Assembly: GCF_000686045.1 (NCBI RefSeq) | Contig: NZ_JMLV01000010.1 | Span: 1 to 64,000, forward strand | Source: Fodinicurvata fenggangensis DSM 21160 | GTDB lineage: Bacteria; Pseudomonadota; Alphaproteobacteria; Kiloniellales; DSM-21159 | Length of the DNA: 64,000 nt | Direction: 5' to 3' | Shown: piece after piece, positions 1 to 10,203 of the stretch | Position numbering within the stretch: the first letter of the stretch is position 1 | Layout of the letters: each line of letters begins with the position of its first letter | Position numbers and translations under genes: made by a program | The notes under the pieces: model-generated | Seen by the model: the letters and a program-made list of their open reading frames with translations, nothing else | What the model was told of the DNA's origin: nothing | The model's database searches: none

Positions 1-1191
1 ATGGCGAAGGCGAAATACGAGCGGACGAAGCCGCACTGCAACATTGGGACGGTTGGTCACGTTGACCATGGTAAGACGACGTTGACGGCGGCGATCACGA
101 AGGTGATGGCGGAGTCTGGATCTGGCGAGGTGATGGCGTATGACGCCATTGACAAGGCGCCTGAGGAGAAGGCGCGCGGGATCACGATTTCGACGGCGCA
201 CGTTGAGTACGAGACGGCGAACCGTCACTATGCGCACGTGGACTGCCCGGGACACGCGGACTATGTGAAGAACATGATCACGGGTGCGGCGCAGATGGAC
301 GGGGCCATTCTGGTTGTGTCCGCAGCGGACGGGCCGATGCCGCAGACGCGCGAGCACATTCTGCTGGCGCGCCAGGTTGGCGTTCCGGCGCTTGTTGTCT
401 ACCTGAACAAGTGTGATCAGGTTGACGACGAGGAGCTTCTTGAGCTGGTTGAGCTTGAGGTGCGCGAGCTTCTGTCGAGCTATGACTTTCCGGGCGACGA
501 CATTCCGATCATCAAGGGGTCTGCCCTGGCGGCGATCGAGGACACGGACCAGAAGCTGGGCCATGATTCGATTATCGAGCTGATGCAGGCGATTGACGAC
601 TACATTCCGACGCCGGAGCGTCCGAAGGACCAGCCGTTCCTGATGCCGATCGAGGACGTGTTCTCGATTTCGGGTCGCGGGACTGTTGTGACGGGGCGTG
701 TTGAGCGCGGTGTGGTGAAGGTTGGCGAGGAAGTCGAGATCGTTGGCCTGCATGACACGCGGAAGACGACGGTGACCGGCGTGGAGATGTTCCGCAAGCT
801 TCTGGACCAGGGCGAGGCCGGTGACAACATCGGTGCGCTTCTGCGCGGTGTTGGCCGTGACGACGTTGAGCGTGGCCAGGTTCTGGCGAAGCCGGGGACG
901 ATCACGCCGCACACGAAGTTCAAGGCCGAGGCCTACATTCTGAACAAGGACGAGGGCGGTCGTCATACGCCGTTCTTCACGAACTACCGTCCGCAGTTCT
1001 ATTTCCGTACGACGGACGTGACGGGTGTTGTCACGCTTCCTGAGGGCACGGAGATGGTGATGCCGGGCGACAACGTCTCGATGGACGTGGAGTTGATTGC
1101 GCCGATTGCCATGGACGAGGGCCTGCGCTTCGCCATCCGCGAAGGTGGACGGACCGTCGGCGCTGGCGTCGTCGCCTCCATCGTCGAGTGA
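1..1191 (+). CDS. tuf: Translation elongation factor Tu
   Basis: EF-Tu, the cytoplasmic GTPase that delivers aminoacyl-tRNA to the ribosomal A site. The 396-residue protein is full length. The P-loop GHVDHGKT lies at residues 19-26, DCPGH near 81-85 and the guanine-specificity motif NKCD near 136-139, followed by the two beta-barrel domains. It heads the S10 cluster, with rpsJ starting 74 bases downstream after a GC-rich hairpin. Codon choice is unusual: GCG, ACG, GTT and GGT dominate up to about base 1100, whereas the last 25-30 codons use the C-ending codons typical of the downstream genes. That could reflect gene conversion with a second tuf copy (inference). The ATG is the first base of the window, so its ribosome binding site is not visible. 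Confidence 0.98.
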   Translation: MAKAKYERTKPHCNIGTVGHVDHGKTTLTAAITKVMAESGSGEVMAYDAIDKAPEEKARGITISTAHVEYETANRHYAHVDCPGHADYVKNMITGAAQMDGAILVVSAADGPMPQTREHILLARQVGVPALVVYLNKCDQVDDEELLELVELEVRELLSSYDFPGDDIPIIKGSALAAIEDTDQKLGHDSIIELMQAIDDYIPTPERPKDQPFLMPIEDVFSISGRGTVVTGRVERGVVKVGEEVEIVGLHDTRKTTVTGVEMFRKLLDQGEAGDNIGALLRGVGRDDVERGQVLAKPGTITPHTKFKAEAYILNKDEGGRHTPFFTNYRPQFYFRTTDVTGVVTLPEGTEMVMPGDNVSMDVELIAPIAMDEGLRFAIREGGRTVGAGVVASIVE

Positions 1192-1212
1192 GTCAGGTTT
1201 TTTGTGTGTACC

Positions 1213-1249
1213 GGCCGGCCCGTTGCCTAGACATCGGGCCGGCCTCTTT
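1213..1249 (+). terminator. GC-rich hairpin between tuf and rpsJ
   Basis: A perfect 10-bp inverted repeat, GGCCGGCCCG (1213-1222) and CGGGCCGGCC (1235-1244), has a 12-base loop and is followed by TCTTT. It could be a partial terminator, an attenuator lowering S10-operon expression relative to tuf, or an RNA processing site. The U-tract is short, so readthrough is likely. Confidence 0.5.
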
Positions 1250-1265
1250 GGACGAGCGCTGAACA

Positions 1266-1580
1266 ATGGATCATCAAAATATCCGTATTCGCCTGAAGGC
1301 GTTCGATCACCGGGTCCTGGACCAGTCGACCGGGGAGATCGTGAACACGGCCAAGAGGACGGGGGCGCAGGTGCGCGGTCCGATTCCGCTGCCGACCCGA
1401 ATCGAGCGTTTCACGGTGTTGCGCTCGCCGCACATCGACAAGAAAAGCCGCGAGCAGTTCGAAATGCGGACGCACAAGCGGCTTCTGGACATAGTTGACC
1501 CGACCCCGCAGACAGTCGATGCGCTGATGAAGCTCGATCTGGCCGCTGGTGTCGACGTCGAGATCAAACTGAAGGGATGA
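1266..1580 (+). CDS. rpsJ: 30S ribosomal protein S10
   Basis: S10 is a 30S head protein and, in bacteria that have it, the NusE partner of NusG in antitermination. The 104-residue length and the sequence ([17 protein letters not shown] near the start, [19 protein letters not shown] in the middle) match the family over its full length. It is the first gene of the S10 operon proper, and rplC starts 4 bases after its stop. Confidence 0.98.
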   Translation: MDHQNIRIRLKAFDHRVLDQSTGEIVNTAKRTGAQVRGPIPLPTRIERFTVLRSPHIDKKSREQFEMRTHKRLLDIVDPTPQTVDALMKLDLAAGVDVEIKLKG

Positions 1581-1584
1581 TCCG

Positions 1585-2385
1585 ATGCGCACGGGTATTA
1601 TTGCGCAGAAATTGGGCATGACCCGGATTTTCCGGGAAGACGGAACGCATGTTCCGGTGACCGTTCTGCAGATGGAAGATTGCCAAGTTGTGGCCGTCCG
1701 TACCAAGGACAAGGACGGCTATACGGCCCTTCAGCTGGGCGCCGGCAAGGCGAAGCCGAATCGCGTGTCCAAGCCGGAGCGCGAGCGTTTCGCCAAGGCC
1801 AAGGTGACGCCGAAGAAGAAGTTGGCCGAGTTCCACGTGTCCGAGGATGCAGTCCTCGATGTGGGGACAGAGCTGTCCGCCGGACATTTTGTCGCCGGAC
1901 AGAAGGTCGATGTGGTCGGCACCAGCATTGGTAAGGGCTTTGCAGGTGCCATGAAGCGCCACGGATTTTCTGGCCTGCGTGCGAGCCACGGCGTTTCCGC
2001 TTCGCACCGCAGCCACGGGTCGACCGGCCAGATGCAGGATCCGGGAAAGGTCTTTAAGGGTAAGAAGATGGCCGGGCAGATGGGCAATCGTCGCGTGACG
2101 ACCCAGAACCTGGAAGTGGTGGCGACCGATGAGGCGCGCGGCTTGGTCATGGTTCGTGGTGCCGTACCAGGATCCGACGGCGGTTGGCTCCTGGTTTCGG
2201 ACGCGACCAAGGCAACCCTGCCCGAAGGCATCCCCTTCCCGGCAGGCCTGAAGCAGGCTGCCGATGCCAAGGCGAATGGCGGAGCCGAAGCGGCACCGAC
2301 CGAAGACGCGCCGGCCGCTGAAACGGAAGCGCCTGTTGAGGCAGACACTGCCTCTGAAGGCAATGAAGAGCAGAAGGAGCAGTGA
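1585..2385 (+). CDS. rplC: 50S ribosomal protein L3 with acidic C-terminal tail
   Basis: L3 nucleates 50S assembly near the peptidyl transferase centre. The body (residues 1 to about 215) has the expected features, including the [16 protein letters not shown] loop, the usual site of glutamine methylation in this family, and [15 protein letters not shown]. At 266 residues it is longer than the roughly 210 of E. coli L3. The extra part is an Ala/Glu/Pro-rich acidic tail from about residue 224 that looks disordered. The next gene, rplD, starts just after or overlapping the stop. Confidence 0.97.
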   Translation: MRTGIIAQKLGMTRIFREDGTHVPVTVLQMEDCQVVAVRTKDKDGYTALQLGAGKAKPNRVSKPERERFAKAKVTPKKKLAEFHVSEDAVLDVGTELSAGHFVAGQKVDVVGTSIGKGFAGAMKRHGFSGLRASHGVSASHRSHGSTGQMQDPGKVFKGKKMAGQMGNRRVTTQNLEVVATDEARGLVMVRGAVPGSDGGWLLVSDATKATLPEGIPFPAGLKQAADAKANGGAEAAPTEDAPAAETEAPVEADTASEGNEEQKEQ

Positions 2386-2387
2386 CC

Positions 2388-3008
2388 ATGAAGTTGAAGG
2401 TCACGACTCTCGACAATAAAGAGAACGGCGAGATCGAGCTTAGCGATTCCGTCTTCGGGGTGCCCGTGCGCCGCGACGTCCTGGCACGTGCCGTGAACTG
2501 GCAGCTGGCTCAACGCCGGGCTGGCACGCACAAGACCCTGACGCGTGGTGAAGTCGCGGGTCGCGCTCAGAAGGCCTATCGCCAGAAGGGCACAGGTCGT
2601 GCCCGGCGCGGTGACATGAAGACCAACATCATGCGTGGTGGGGGAACCGTTCACGGTCCGTCTCCGCGTGATCATGGCCATGACCTGTCGCGTAAGTTCC
2701 GCCAATTGGCCCTGAAGACAGCACTTTCGGCAAAAGCTGCCGACGGCAAGCTTTCTGTGCTGGACAGCGCCAAGCTGGACAGTCATAAGACAGGGGAGCT
2801 TGCCAAGCGCTTCGCAGGGCTTGGCTGGTCCAACACTCTCATCATCGACGGTGCGGAAATCGACGAGATGTTCGCGCGCGCTTCGCGCAACATCCCGATG
2901 GTCGACGTTCTGCCGCAGCAGGGCGCCAACGTTCACGACATCCTGCGCCGCGACAGGCTGGTTCTGACCCGCACGGCGGTGGAAGCGCTGGAGGCGCGAC
3001 TGAAATGA
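2388..3008 (+). CDS. rplD: 50S ribosomal protein L4
   Basis: L4 lines the exit tunnel; in enterobacteria it also represses its own operon. The family signature is seen around residues 45-95 ([20 protein letters not shown], then [10 protein letters not shown] and [13 protein letters not shown]), the conserved tunnel loop. I take ATG 2388, giving 206 residues; a GTG at 2382 in the same frame would overlap the rplC stop. It overlaps rplW by 4 bases, suggesting translational coupling. Confidence 0.97.
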   Translation: MKLKVTTLDNKENGEIELSDSVFGVPVRRDVLARAVNWQLAQRRAGTHKTLTRGEVAGRAQKAYRQKGTGRARRGDMKTNIMRGGGTVHGPSPRDHGHDLSRKFRQLALKTALSAKAADGKLSVLDSAKLDSHKTGELAKRFAGLGWSNTLIIDGAEIDEMFARASRNIPMVDVLPQQGANVHDILRRDRLVLTRTAVEALEARLK

Positions 3009-3337
3009 GCAAGGGACGTGCCCGCACGACTGCAGCTGGGAAGCTGTCCGGCGAACGGATGCATGAAGTCATCCGCAAGCCGGTTATCACGGAAAAGGCC
3101 ACCCTGGCCGGTGAACACAACCAGGTTACCTTCCAGGTGTCCCTCGACGCCACCAAGCCGGAGATCCGGACGGCGGTTGAGACCCTGTTCAAGGTGAAGG
3201 TTAAGGCGGTCAACACTCTGCGTCAGCAGGGCAAGACCAAGCGTTTCCGGGGACGTCCCGGACAGCGTTCTGATTACAAGAAAGCGATGGTCACGCTTGA
3301 GGAAGGTCATTCCATCGACGTGACCACGGGGATCTGA
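3005..3337 (+). CDS. rplW: 50S ribosomal protein L23
   Basis: L23 sits at the tunnel exit and is the docking site for trigger factor and SRP. The family core begins around residue 20 ([12 protein letters not shown]) and ends with the loop [19 protein letters not shown]. The first 18 residues ([17 protein letters not shown]) are an N-terminal addition unless translation starts at the in-frame ATG 3059. The 4-base overlap with rplD favours the ATG at 3005. Confidence 0.96.
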   Translation: MSKGRARTTAAGKLSGERMHEVIRKPVITEKATLAGEHNQVTFQVSLDATKPEIRTAVETLFKVKVKAVNTLRQQGKTKRFRGRPGQRSDYKKAMVTLEEGHSIDVTTGI

Positions 3338-3340
3338 TCC

Positions 3341-4177
3341 ATGGCGTTGAAGACATACAATCCCGTCACGCCGGGGCGCCGCCAGCTGGTGCAGGTCAAC
3401 CGGTCCGGCCTTTGGAAGGGCGAGCCCGTCAAGAAGCTGACCGAAGGGCTGGGCAAATCCGGTGGGCGCAACAACCTTGGGCGCATCACGGCACGCCGTA
3501 TCGGTGGTGGGCACAAGCGCACCTATCGCGTGATCGATTTCAAGCGGCGTAAGTTCGATGTGCCTGCGAAAGTCGAGCGACTGGAGTATGATCCGAATCG
3601 CACGGCGTTCATTGCGCTGTTGACCTATGAGGATGGCGAGCAGGCCTATATCATTGCACCTCAGCGCTTGAGCGAAGGCGACCAGGTGATCGCATCCGAC
3701 AAGGCAGATGTGAAGCCAGGCAATGCCATGCCGCTGCGCTCCGTGCCGATCGGAACGATTATCCACAACGTCGAGCTGAAGCCCGGCAAGGGTGCCCAAC
3801 TTGCGCGTTCCGCCGGAACCTATGTCCAGTTGGTTGGTCGTGATGCGGGGTACGCCCTGTTGCGCCTGGCATCCGGTGAAGTTCGGATGGTGCGCTCGGA
3901 CTGCATGGCCAGTGTCGGTGCGGTCTCCAATCCGGACCAGGCCAACACCAATCTAGGCAAGGCCGGGCGCAAGCGCTGGACCGGCAAGCGCCCTGCGGTG
4001 CGTGGTGTCGCGATGAACCCCATTGATCACCCGCATGGTGGTGGTGAGGGTCGGACCTCTGGCGGACGTCATCCGGTGACGCCCTGGGGTAAGCCCACCA
4101 AGGGTCACAAGACCCGGCACAACAAGACGACCGACGGCCTGATCGTACGCCGCCGGAAAACGCGGAAGAAGAAGTAA
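3341..4177 (+). CDS. rplB: 50S ribosomal protein L2
   Basis: L2 binds 23S rRNA beside the peptidyl transferase centre and is needed for subunit association. The 278 residues match the usual length. The catalytically important C-terminal loop [15 protein letters not shown] is present near residue 225, followed by the basic tail [10 protein letters not shown]. It starts 3 bases after rplW and is followed by rpsS. Confidence 0.98.
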   Translation: MALKTYNPVTPGRRQLVQVNRSGLWKGEPVKKLTEGLGKSGGRNNLGRITARRIGGGHKRTYRVIDFKRRKFDVPAKVERLEYDPNRTAFIALLTYEDGEQAYIIAPQRLSEGDQVIASDKADVKPGNAMPLRSVPIGTIIHNVELKPGKGAQLARSAGTYVQLVGRDAGYALLRLASGEVRMVRSDCMASVGAVSNPDQANTNLGKAGRKRWTGKRPAVRGVAMNPIDHPHGGGEGRTSGGRHPVTPWGKPTKGHKTRHNKTTDGLIVRRRKTRKKK

Positions 4178-4189
4178 GGAGCCGATAGA

Positions 4190-4468
4190 ATGGCGCGTTC
4201 AGTTTGGAAAGGCCCTTTCGTCGACGGCTACCTGCTCAAGAAAGCCGAGACAGTACGTAACGCGGGCCGCAACGAGATTATCAAGACCTGGTCGCGACGC
4301 TCGACCATCATGCCGCAATTCGTCGGCCTGACCTTCGGCGTCCACAACGGTCACAAGTTCCTCCCGGTTCTCGTCAACGAGAACATGATCGGGCACAAGT
4401 TTGGCGAGTTTGCTCCGTCCCGCACCTTTACAGGGCATGTGGCGGACAAGAAGGCGAAGAGAGGTTAA
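4190..4468 (+). CDS. rpsS: 30S ribosomal protein S19
   Basis: S19 forms the A-site side of the 30S head with S13. All 92 residues match the family: [16 protein letters not shown] at the N terminus, [21 protein letters not shown] in the middle and [17 protein letters not shown] [13 protein letters not shown] near the end. An AAGGAGCC sequence precedes the ATG. Confidence 0.98.
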   Translation: MARSVWKGPFVDGYLLKKAETVRNAGRNEIIKTWSRRSTIMPQFVGLTFGVHNGHKFLPVLVNENMIGHKFGEFAPSRTFTGHVADKKAKRG

Positions 4469-4473
4469 GGGCG

Positions 4474-4854
4474 ATGGGTAAGCTCAAGAGCGAACGCAGC
4501 CTGTCTGAGAACGAGGCCCTGGCCAGCGCCAGCCTGCTGCGGACCAGTCCGCGCAAGTTGAACCTGGTTGCCGGGATGATCCGCGGTAAGTCTGCGGAGC
4601 GTGCGCTTTCGGACCTGACTTTCAGCAAGCGCCGGATCTCCCAGGAGGTCAAGAAGGTGCTACAGGCCGCGATCGCCAATGCGGAAAACAACCATCATCT
4701 GGATGTTGACCGCCTTTATGTGGCGGAGGCCTCTGTCGGCAAGGCCTTCATGATGAAACGATTCCGTCCGCGCGCACGTGGTCGTGCGGGCAAACTCTTG
4801 AAGCCCTGGAGCCGCTTGCGTGTTGTAGTGCGTGAGCGCGAGGAGAGCGCCTGA
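4474..4854 (+). CDS. rplV: 50S ribosomal protein L22
   Basis: L22 has a globular surface domain and a long beta hairpin lining the exit tunnel. The 126 residues carry the core [23 protein letters not shown] and the hairpin tip region [19 protein letters not shown] near residues 88-106. The stop is one base before the rpsC ATG, so the two genes are probably coupled. Confidence 0.97.
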   Translation: MGKLKSERSLSENEALASASLLRTSPRKLNLVAGMIRGKSAERALSDLTFSKRRISQEVKKVLQAAIANAENNHHLDVDRLYVAEASVGKAFMMKRFRPRARGRAGKLLKPWSRLRVVVREREESA

Positions 4855-4855
4855 T

Positions 4856-5545
4856 ATGGGTCAGAAAATCAATCCGATCGGCCTGCGGGTCGGAATCAAC
4901 CGTACCTGGGATTCCCGCTGGTTCGCCGGCAAGGAATACGGCAACTACCTCCATGAGGATCTCAAGCTTCGTGAGTTCCTCTACAAGCGCCTGCGTCAGG
5001 CGGGTGTGGCACGCGTGATCATCGAGCGTCCGGCGAAGCGGGCACGTATCACGATCCATACGGCGCGCCCGGGTGTTGTTATCGGCAAGAAGGGCGCAGA
5101 CATCGAAAAGCTGCGCCAGGAATTGCAGAAAATGACGGGTGGTGAGGTCAGCCTCAACATCGTCGAAATCCGCAAGCCGGAACTGGATGCCAAGCTGGTG
5201 GCCGACAACATTGCGCAGCAGCTCGAACGCCGTGTCGCCTTCCGGCGCGCGATGAAGCGAGCGGTCCAGAACGCCATGCGCCTAGGCGCCCAGGGCATTC
5301 GGATCAACTGCGCCGGTCGCCTCGGCGGTGCCGAGATCGCGCGCACCGAATGGTACCGTGAAGGCCGCGTGCCGTTGCACACGCTGCGTGCGGACATCGA
5401 TTACGGCGAAGGCCGCGCAAACACGACCTATGGCACCTGCGGTGTAAAGGTCTGGATTTTCAAGGGCGAGATCATAGCTCACGACCCCATGGCGCAGGAA
5501 AAGCGTCTGAGCGAGAGCCAGAGTGCAGCCCCCGCCCGCCAGTAA
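4856..5545 (+). CDS. rpsC: 30S ribosomal protein S3
   Basis: S3 is part of the mRNA entry channel. It begins [21 protein letters not shown], as in the whole family, which fixes ATG 4856 over the earlier GTG at 4832. The KH domain follows ([15 protein letters not shown] near residue 75), then the C-terminal domain with [23 protein letters not shown]. Its length is 229 residues, and the tail is short and Ala/Pro-rich. Confidence 0.98.
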   Translation: MGQKINPIGLRVGINRTWDSRWFAGKEYGNYLHEDLKLREFLYKRLRQAGVARVIIERPAKRARITIHTARPGVVIGKKGADIEKLRQELQKMTGGEVSLNIVEIRKPELDAKLVADNIAQQLERRVAFRRAMKRAVQNAMRLGAQGIRINCAGRLGGAEIARTEWYREGRVPLHTLRADIDYGEGRANTTYGTCGVKVWIFKGEIIAHDPMAQEKRLSESQSAAPARQ

Positions 5546-5577
5546 GGCGGCCGGTCAAGAGTTAGGGAACGGGAAAG

Positions 5578-5997
5578 ATGCTGTCTCCAAAGCGGACGAA
5601 GTATCGCAAGCAGTTCAAAGGGCGCATCCACGGGATGGCCAAGGGTGGAACCGAGTTGAACTTCGGGACGTATGGCCTGAAGGCAACGACTCCGGGCCGC
5701 GTTTCGGCCCGTCAGATAGAGGCTGCGCGTCGGGCGATTACACGCCATATGCGTCGTGTCGGTAAGCTCTGGATCCGTGTTTTCCCGGATGTTCCGGTAT
5801 CTTCCAAGCCCGCCGAAGTCCGTATGGGGTCCGGCAAGGGGTCGCCTGAATGGTGGGCAGCACGTGTGAAGCCCGGCCGAGTAATGTTCGAACTCGAAGG
5901 GGTCAACAAGGAAATGGCGCGTGAAGCCTTCCGTTTGGCCTCGACGAAACTGCCGGTGCAGACGCGTTTCGTGACGCGCATCGGTGAGGAGGATTAA
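5578..5997 (+). CDS. rplP: 50S ribosomal protein L16
   Basis: L16 sits near the A-site tRNA elbow and is among the last proteins added to the 50S. The sequence opens [19 protein letters not shown] and contains [20 protein letters not shown], both diagnostic; 139 residues is the usual size. The ribosome binding site for rpmC (GAGGAGGA, 5986-5993) lies inside its final codons. Confidence 0.98.
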   Translation: MLSPKRTKYRKQFKGRIHGMAKGGTELNFGTYGLKATTPGRVSARQIEAARRAITRHMRRVGKLWIRVFPDVPVSSKPAEVRMGSGKGSPEWWAARVKPGRVMFELEGVNKEMAREAFRLASTKLPVQTRFVTRIGEED

Positions 5998-6001
5998 AGC
6001 G

Positions 6002-6205
6002 ATGAAAGCGGAAGATATTCGGGCCAAGAGCCAGGATGAGCTGAAGGAGCAGCTGGTGACGCTGCGCAAGGAAGCTTTCAACCTGCGCTTCCAGCAGGCC
6101 AGCGGCCAGCTCGAGAACACCGCGCGGGTGCGGCAGGTGCGCCGTGACATCGCTCGTATCAAGACCGTTCTGCGCGACCACCAGGTTGCGCAGGCCGCTC
6201 AGTAG
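6002..6205 (+). CDS. rpmC: 50S ribosomal protein L29
   Basis: A small coiled-coil protein beside the exit tunnel that contacts L23. The 67 residues run from [18 protein letters not shown] to the [18 protein letters not shown] helix typical of L29. I place the start at ATG 6002, four bases after the rplP stop, with the strong GAGGAGGA site 8 bases upstream. The in-frame GTG at 5984 lies within rplP and is disfavoured. Confidence 0.96.
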   Translation: MKAEDIRAKSQDELKEQLVTLRKEAFNLRFQQASGQLENTARVRQVRRDIARIKTVLRDHQVAQAAQ

Positions 6206-6218
6206 GAGTTTGTGATCC

Positions 6219-6470
6219 ATGCCGCGTCGTATGCTGCAAGGTGTCGTCGTCAGTACCAAAACGGACAAGACGGTGACGGTCCTGGTTGAACGGCGGGTGA
6301 TGCACCCGCTGTACAAGAAATTTATTAAGTCCTCCAAGCGGTACCGTGCTCACGACGAGCAGAATCGCTGTGAGGAAGGTGAGCGTGTTCGAATCGTCGA
6401 ATGCCGACCGATGTCGAAGTCGAAGCGCTGGGCTGTCCTTGATGACGGCGCAGGCGCAACCCAGAGCTAG
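6219..6470 (+). CDS. rpsQ: 30S ribosomal protein S17
   Basis: S17 is an OB-fold primary binder of 16S rRNA. It begins [20 protein letters not shown] and has the conserved [21 protein letters not shown] stretch. At 83 residues it is full length. Confidence 0.97.
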   Translation: MPRRMLQGVVVSTKTDKTVTVLVERRVMHPLYKKFIKSSKRYRAHDEQNRCEEGERVRIVECRPMSKSKRWAVLDDGAGATQS

Positions 6471-6481
6471 GAGTTGACGTC

Positions 6482-6850
6482 ATGATTCAGATGCAGAGCA
6501 ATCTCGATGTGGCCGACAACTCCGGTGCGCGCCGCGTCATGTGTGTCAAGGTGCTGGGTGGTTCCAAGCGCAAGTCCGCCGGCGTGGGTGACGTCATCGT
6601 CGTGTCTGTCAAGGAGGCCATTCCCCGTGGTCGCGTCAAGAAGGGCGATGTCGTGCGTGCCGTAATTGTGCGGACTGCGAACGATATTCGCCGTCAGGAC
6701 GGTTCGGTGATCCGGTTCGACAACAATGCGGCGGTTCTGCTGAACAAACAGAACGAGCCCATCGGAACGCGTATCTTCGGGCCGGTCACACGTGAGCTTC
6801 GTGCCAAGAAGTTCATGAAGATCGTATCTCTTGCGCCAGAGGTGTTGTGA
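6482..6850 (+). CDS. rplN: 50S ribosomal protein L14
   Basis: L14 is at the subunit interface and contacts 16S helix 14 (bridge B8). All 122 residues match, with [20 protein letters not shown] at the start and [27 protein letters not shown] at the end. The stop overlaps the rplX start by one base (TGATG). Confidence 0.98.
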   Translation: MIQMQSNLDVADNSGARRVMCVKVLGGSKRKSAGVGDVIVVSVKEAIPRGRVKKGDVVRAVIVRTANDIRRQDGSVIRFDNNAAVLLNKQNEPIGTRIFGPVTRELRAKKFMKIVSLAPEVL

Positions 6851-7173
6851 TGGCGAACAAGATGAAAATCCGCAAGGGCGACAAGGTCGTGGTCACCACG
6901 GGCAAGAGCAAGAAGCACGTTGGCGAAGTCCTGCGTGTCATGCCCAAGGATGAACGCGTGCTTGTCCAGGGTGCCAATATCGTGAAGCGGCACGAACGCC
7001 AGTCGGCACAGAGCCAGGGCGGGATCGTCGAGAAGGAGGCACCCATTCACATTTCCAACGTGGCGTTGCTGGATCCGCGCGATGACCGCGCGACCCGCGT
7101 CGGCTGGAAAACTGTCGAAGGGGGGCGCAAACTCCGTGTTGCGCGCCGCTCCGGCGAAACAATCGATAGCTAA
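6850..7173 (+). CDS. rplX: 50S ribosomal protein L24
   Basis: L24 is an early assembly initiator near the tunnel exit. The KOW-type motif [23 protein letters not shown] is at the N terminus, and 107 residues is normal. I chose ATG 6850, which shares its first base with the rplN stop. A GTG directly upstream in frame is less likely. Confidence 0.97.
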   Translation: MANKMKIRKGDKVVVTTGKSKKHVGEVLRVMPKDERVLVQGANIVKRHERQSAQSQGGIVEKEAPIHISNVALLDPRDDRATRVGWKTVEGGRKLRVARRSGETIDS

Positions 7174-7188
7174 GTAAAGGCGAGTGCG

Positions 7189-7731
7189 ATGACAGCCCGC
7201 TTGAAAGAGCACTACTCGAAAGTCGTCAAGCCGCAGCTCAAGGAAGAGTTCGGCTACAAGAACGACATGGAAATACCACGCCTCGACAAGATCGTGATCA
7301 ATATGGGCGTTGGCGAAGCCGTGGCCGACAGCAAGAAGCTGAAGACGGCCATGGAAGAGCTGGCCCGTATTTCCGGTCAGAGGCCGGTCAGCACCAAGGC
7401 GAAGAAGTCGATTGCCGGCTTCAAGGTTCGCGAAGGTATGGACATCGGCTGCAAGGTCACACTACGTGCAGATCGCATGTATGAATTCCTGGATCGCCTG
7501 GTGACCATTGCCCTGCCACGTGTGCGCGATTTCCGCGGGCTGAACGGCAAGAGTTTCGATGGGCATGGCAACTATGCCATGGGCCTGAAGGAACAGATCG
7601 TGTTTCCGGAAATCGACTATGACGCCGTCGACGAGATCCGGGGCATGGATATCATCATTTGCACCACGGCCAAGACGAATGCCGAAGCGCATGCTCTGCT
7701 GAAGCACTTCGACATGCCGTTCCGAAACTGA
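7189..7731 (+). CDS. rplE: 50S ribosomal protein L5
   Basis: L5 binds 5S rRNA and forms part of the central protuberance. The 180 residues contain [16 protein letters not shown] (residues about 27-42), [22 protein letters not shown] and the C-terminal [27 protein letters not shown], all family features. Confidence 0.98.
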   Translation: MTARLKEHYSKVVKPQLKEEFGYKNDMEIPRLDKIVINMGVGEAVADSKKLKTAMEELARISGQRPVSTKAKKSIAGFKVREGMDIGCKVTLRADRMYEFLDRLVTIALPRVRDFRGLNGKSFDGHGNYAMGLKEQIVFPEIDYDAVDEIRGMDIIICTTAKTNAEAHALLKHFDMPFRN

Positions 7732-7752
7732 ACGGCGGAAGGATAAGGACCT

Positions 7753-8058
7753 ATGGCAAAGAAAAGTGCTGTTGAACGTAACAAGAACCGTGCTCGTCAG
7801 GCACGCCGCTATGCCGCCAAGCGCGCGGCTTTGAAGGCGATCGTGCATGATGGCAATAGCGCACCCGAGGAACGCTTTCAGGCGTCCCTTAAACTGGCAG
7901 AATTGCCCCGCAATTCCGCCAAGGTGCGCATCCGCAACCGCTGCGAGGTTACCGGGCGTCCGCGCGCGTATTACCGCAAGCTGCGTGTTTCGCGTATCGC
8001 GCTGCGTGATCTGGCCAGTAACGGACAGATCCCGGGCATGGTGAAGTCGAGCTGGTAG
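7753..8058 (+). CDS. rpsN: 30S ribosomal protein S14, long zinc-free form
   Basis: S14 helps assemble the 30S head. At 101 residues this is the long form. The C-terminal part ([22 protein letters not shown]) lacks the pair of CxxC motifs of the short zinc-binding form, so zinc-dependent paralogue switching is not suggested by this copy. It is followed 13 bases later by rpsH. Confidence 0.97.
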   Translation: MAKKSAVERNKNRARQARRYAAKRAALKAIVHDGNSAPEERFQASLKLAELPRNSAKVRIRNRCEVTGRPRAYYRKLRVSRIALRDLASNGQIPGMVKSSW

Positions 8059-8071
8059 GAGGAACGACGCT

Positions 8072-8470
8072 ATGGCGATGAGCGATCCCTTAGGGGATTT
8101 GCTGACCCGCATTCGAAACGGGCAGCGCTCCAACAAGTCTGTAATTTCGGCGCCGGCCTCCAAGCTGCGAGCCAATGTCCTTGAGGTTCTCAAGCGTGAG
8201 GGGTACATCCGTGAGTACCGTGGCTCGGTGGATGATGAGGGCTTTGATGTCCTCGAGATCGAGCTGAAGTACTTCGAGGGTGAGCCGGTCATTCGCGAGA
8301 TCTCGCGTATTTCCAGGCCGGGCCGTCGGGTCTATTCCAAGATCCGTGAACTGCCCCGCTACTACAACGGCTTGGGCATCGCGATTCTCTCGACCCCACG
8401 CGGGGTGATGTCGGATCACGAGGCCCGTGCTGCCAATGTTGGCGGCGAGCTGCTTTGCCGCGTGTTCTAA
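8072..8470 (+). CDS. rpsH: 30S ribosomal protein S8
   Basis: S8 is a central-domain 16S rRNA binder and the regulator of the spc operon in enterobacteria. The 132 residues begin [20 protein letters not shown]. The C-terminal signature [27 protein letters not shown] is present, split here only for length. Confidence 0.97.
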   Translation: MAMSDPLGDLLTRIRNGQRSNKSVISAPASKLRANVLEVLKREGYIREYRGSVDDEGFDVLEIELKYFEGEPVIREISRISRPGRRVYSKIRELPRYYNGLGIAILSTPRGVMSDHEARAANVGGELLCRVF

Positions 8471-8483
8471 GGAGTCCTGTTTC

Positions 8484-9017
8484 ATGTCGCGTGTAGGCAA
8501 GAATGCGGTGAGTGTACCGAGCGGTGTCGATCTGAAGATCGAAGGCCGGACCGTCACTGCGAAGGGCAAACTGGGTGAGCTCTCGTACGAAACCACCGAG
8601 GAAGTCGAGTTGGTTCACGAGGACGATCAGGTTACGGTCAAGCCCGCCAATGACACCAAGAAGGCGCGCGCGCTTTGGGGTACGACACGTGCCCGGATCC
8701 AGAACCTGGTCCAGGGTGTATCGGAAGGCTTCACCAAGTCGCTTGAGATCACCGGTGTTGGTTACCGTGCCGCGGTCCAGGGAAGCACCCTGAACCTGCA
8801 GCTCGGCTACAGCCACGACATCAACTTTCCAATTCCGGAGGGGTTGAAGGTGGTCTGTGAGCGTCCGACGGCCGTTGCCGTCAGTGGTGCAGACAAGCAG
8901 TTGGTCGGTCAGTTTGCTTCGGAGATACGCAGCGCGCGTGGTCCTGAGCCCTACAAGGGCAAGGGTGTGCGCTATGCGGACGAAACGATCCTGCGCAAGG
9001 AAGGCAAGAAGAAGTAA
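8484..9017 (+). CDS. rplF: 50S ribosomal protein L6
   Basis: L6 lies near the factor-binding site of the 50S. The 177 residues begin [20 protein letters not shown], and the C-terminal signature [15 protein letters not shown] is complete. ATG 8484 follows AAGGAG at 8469-8474; the longer upstream frame from 8427 overlaps rpsH and is rejected. The stop overlaps the rplR start by one base. Confidence 0.97.
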   Translation: MSRVGKNAVSVPSGVDLKIEGRTVTAKGKLGELSYETTEEVELVHEDDQVTVKPANDTKKARALWGTTRARIQNLVQGVSEGFTKSLEITGVGYRAAVQGSTLNLQLGYSHDINFPIPEGLKVVCERPTAVAVSGADKQLVGQFASEIRSARGPEPYKGKGVRYADETILRKEGKKK

Positions 9018-9379
9018 TGGTGAACGCGAAGCAAAAGCTGGTTAAGCGCTCGCAGCGTGTGCGTGCGAGCCTGCGGCGCAAGTCGAGCGACCGCCCGCGT
9101 CTGTCGGTGTTTCGCTCGAGCAAGCATATCTATGCACAGGTGATTGACGACAAGCAGGGCCGGACCCTGGCTGCAGCCTCGACCATCGACACGGATCTGA
9201 AGGGCAAGCTCAAGTCCGGTTCCGATACCTCGGCCGCGAGTGAGGTTGGCAAGCTGGTTGCCGAGCGAGCCAAGAAGGCTGGCGTCGAGAATGTCGTTTT
9301 CGATCGCAGTGGGTATCTCTATCACGGCCGCGTCAAGACGCTGGCCGATGCCGCCCGTGAGGGCGGTCTCTCGTTCTAA
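9017..9379 (+). CDS. rplR: 50S ribosomal protein L18
   Basis: L18 binds 5S rRNA together with L5. The 120 residues show the basic N-terminal tail [31 protein letters not shown] (split in several contiguous helices) and the ending [24 protein letters not shown] that is diagnostic. The ATG overlaps the rplF stop (TAATG). Confidence 0.97.
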   Translation: MVNAKQKLVKRSQRVRASLRRKSSDRPRLSVFRSSKHIYAQVIDDKQGRTLAAASTIDTDLKGKLKSGSDTSAASEVGKLVAERAKKAGVENVVFDRSGYLYHGRVKTLADAAREGGLSF

Positions 9380-9398
9380 GTCAGGGAATAGCGTAGCA

Positions 9399-9968
9399 AT
9401 GGCACGTCCGCAGAAAGATGACCGCAGCGCCCGTGGAGAGCGCGAGGATACGGAGATTGTCGACAAGCTGGTCGGCATCAACCGCGTTGCCAAGGTGGTA
9501 AAGGGCGGTCGGCGCTTCGGCTTTGCCGCACTTGTGGTGGTCGGCGACCAACGTGGTCGCGTCGGCTTTGGCCACGGCAAGGCCCGTGAGGTTCCCGAGG
9601 CGATCCGCAAGGCGACCGAGTCGGCCAAGCGCGGGATGAAGCGCATTCCGCTGCGAGAGGGCCGTACCCTGCATCACGACATCGAGGGCAACTTCGGTGC
9701 CGGACACGTTATCCTGCGTGCGGCACCGGCGGGTACCGGCATCATTGCCGGTGGACCGATGCGTGCTGTCTTCGAATGCCTGGGTATCCAGGACATCGTT
9801 GCCAAATCGGCAGGCACGCAGAACCCCTATAACATGATCCGTGCAACCTTCGACGGCCTGCAGCGCATCAACAGCCCCCGCATGGTGGCTCAGCGTCGCG
9901 GCAAAAAGGTTAGCGAGGTTATTGGCAAGCGCGAAGACACAGCGGCTTCAGCGCCAGCTCAGGAGTAA
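9399..9968 (+). CDS. rpsE: 30S ribosomal protein S5
   Basis: S5 is involved in decoding accuracy and lies by the mRNA entry. The KH-like double-stranded RNA binding domain is seen at about residues 25-90 ([18 protein letters not shown]), and the C-terminal domain has [19 protein letters not shown] 9399 gives 189 residues; an open frame extending back to 9240 lies inside rplR and is not the start. Confidence 0.97.
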   Translation: MARPQKDDRSARGEREDTEIVDKLVGINRVAKVVKGGRRFGFAALVVVGDQRGRVGFGHGKAREVPEAIRKATESAKRGMKRIPLREGRTLHHDIEGNFGAGHVILRAAPAGTGIIAGGPMRAVFECLGIQDIVAKSAGTQNPYNMIRATFDGLQRINSPRMVAQRRGKKVSEVIGKREDTAASAPAQE

Positions 9969-9974
9969 CCCCTT

Positions 9975-10193
9975 ATGGCAGCCAAGACGACAACCAAGAA
10001 GACGGCGAAGACCGCCACAGGCCGCGTTGTGGTCCAGCAGACACGCAGTGCCATTGGCCGAACCGAAGACCAGCTTGCGACCCTGCGTGGGCTCGGGCTT
10101 GGCCGGGTCAACCGCAGGCGCGAACTGGAAGACACTCCGGCCGTACGCGGGATGATCGGCAAGGTGCGCCATCTGGTGCGCGTGGTCGAATAA
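9975..10193 (+). CDS. rpmD: 50S ribosomal protein L30
   Basis: L30 is a small 50S surface protein. The core [20 protein letters not shown] and [16 protein letters not shown] matches the family. It carries about 16 extra basic, Thr/Lys-rich residues at the N terminus (72 residues in all against about 60). A spacer with hairpins separates it from rplO. Confidence 0.95.
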   Translation: MAAKTTTKKTAKTATGRVVVQQTRSAIGRTEDQLATLRGLGLGRVNRRRELEDTPAVRGMIGKVRHLVRVVE

Positions 10194-10203
10194 GAGGCGG
10201 CCT

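Noticed and set aside
1731..2936. 401-codon minus-strand frame opposite rplC and rplD
   Set aside because: Fully antisense to highly conserved ribosomal genes with no own motif.
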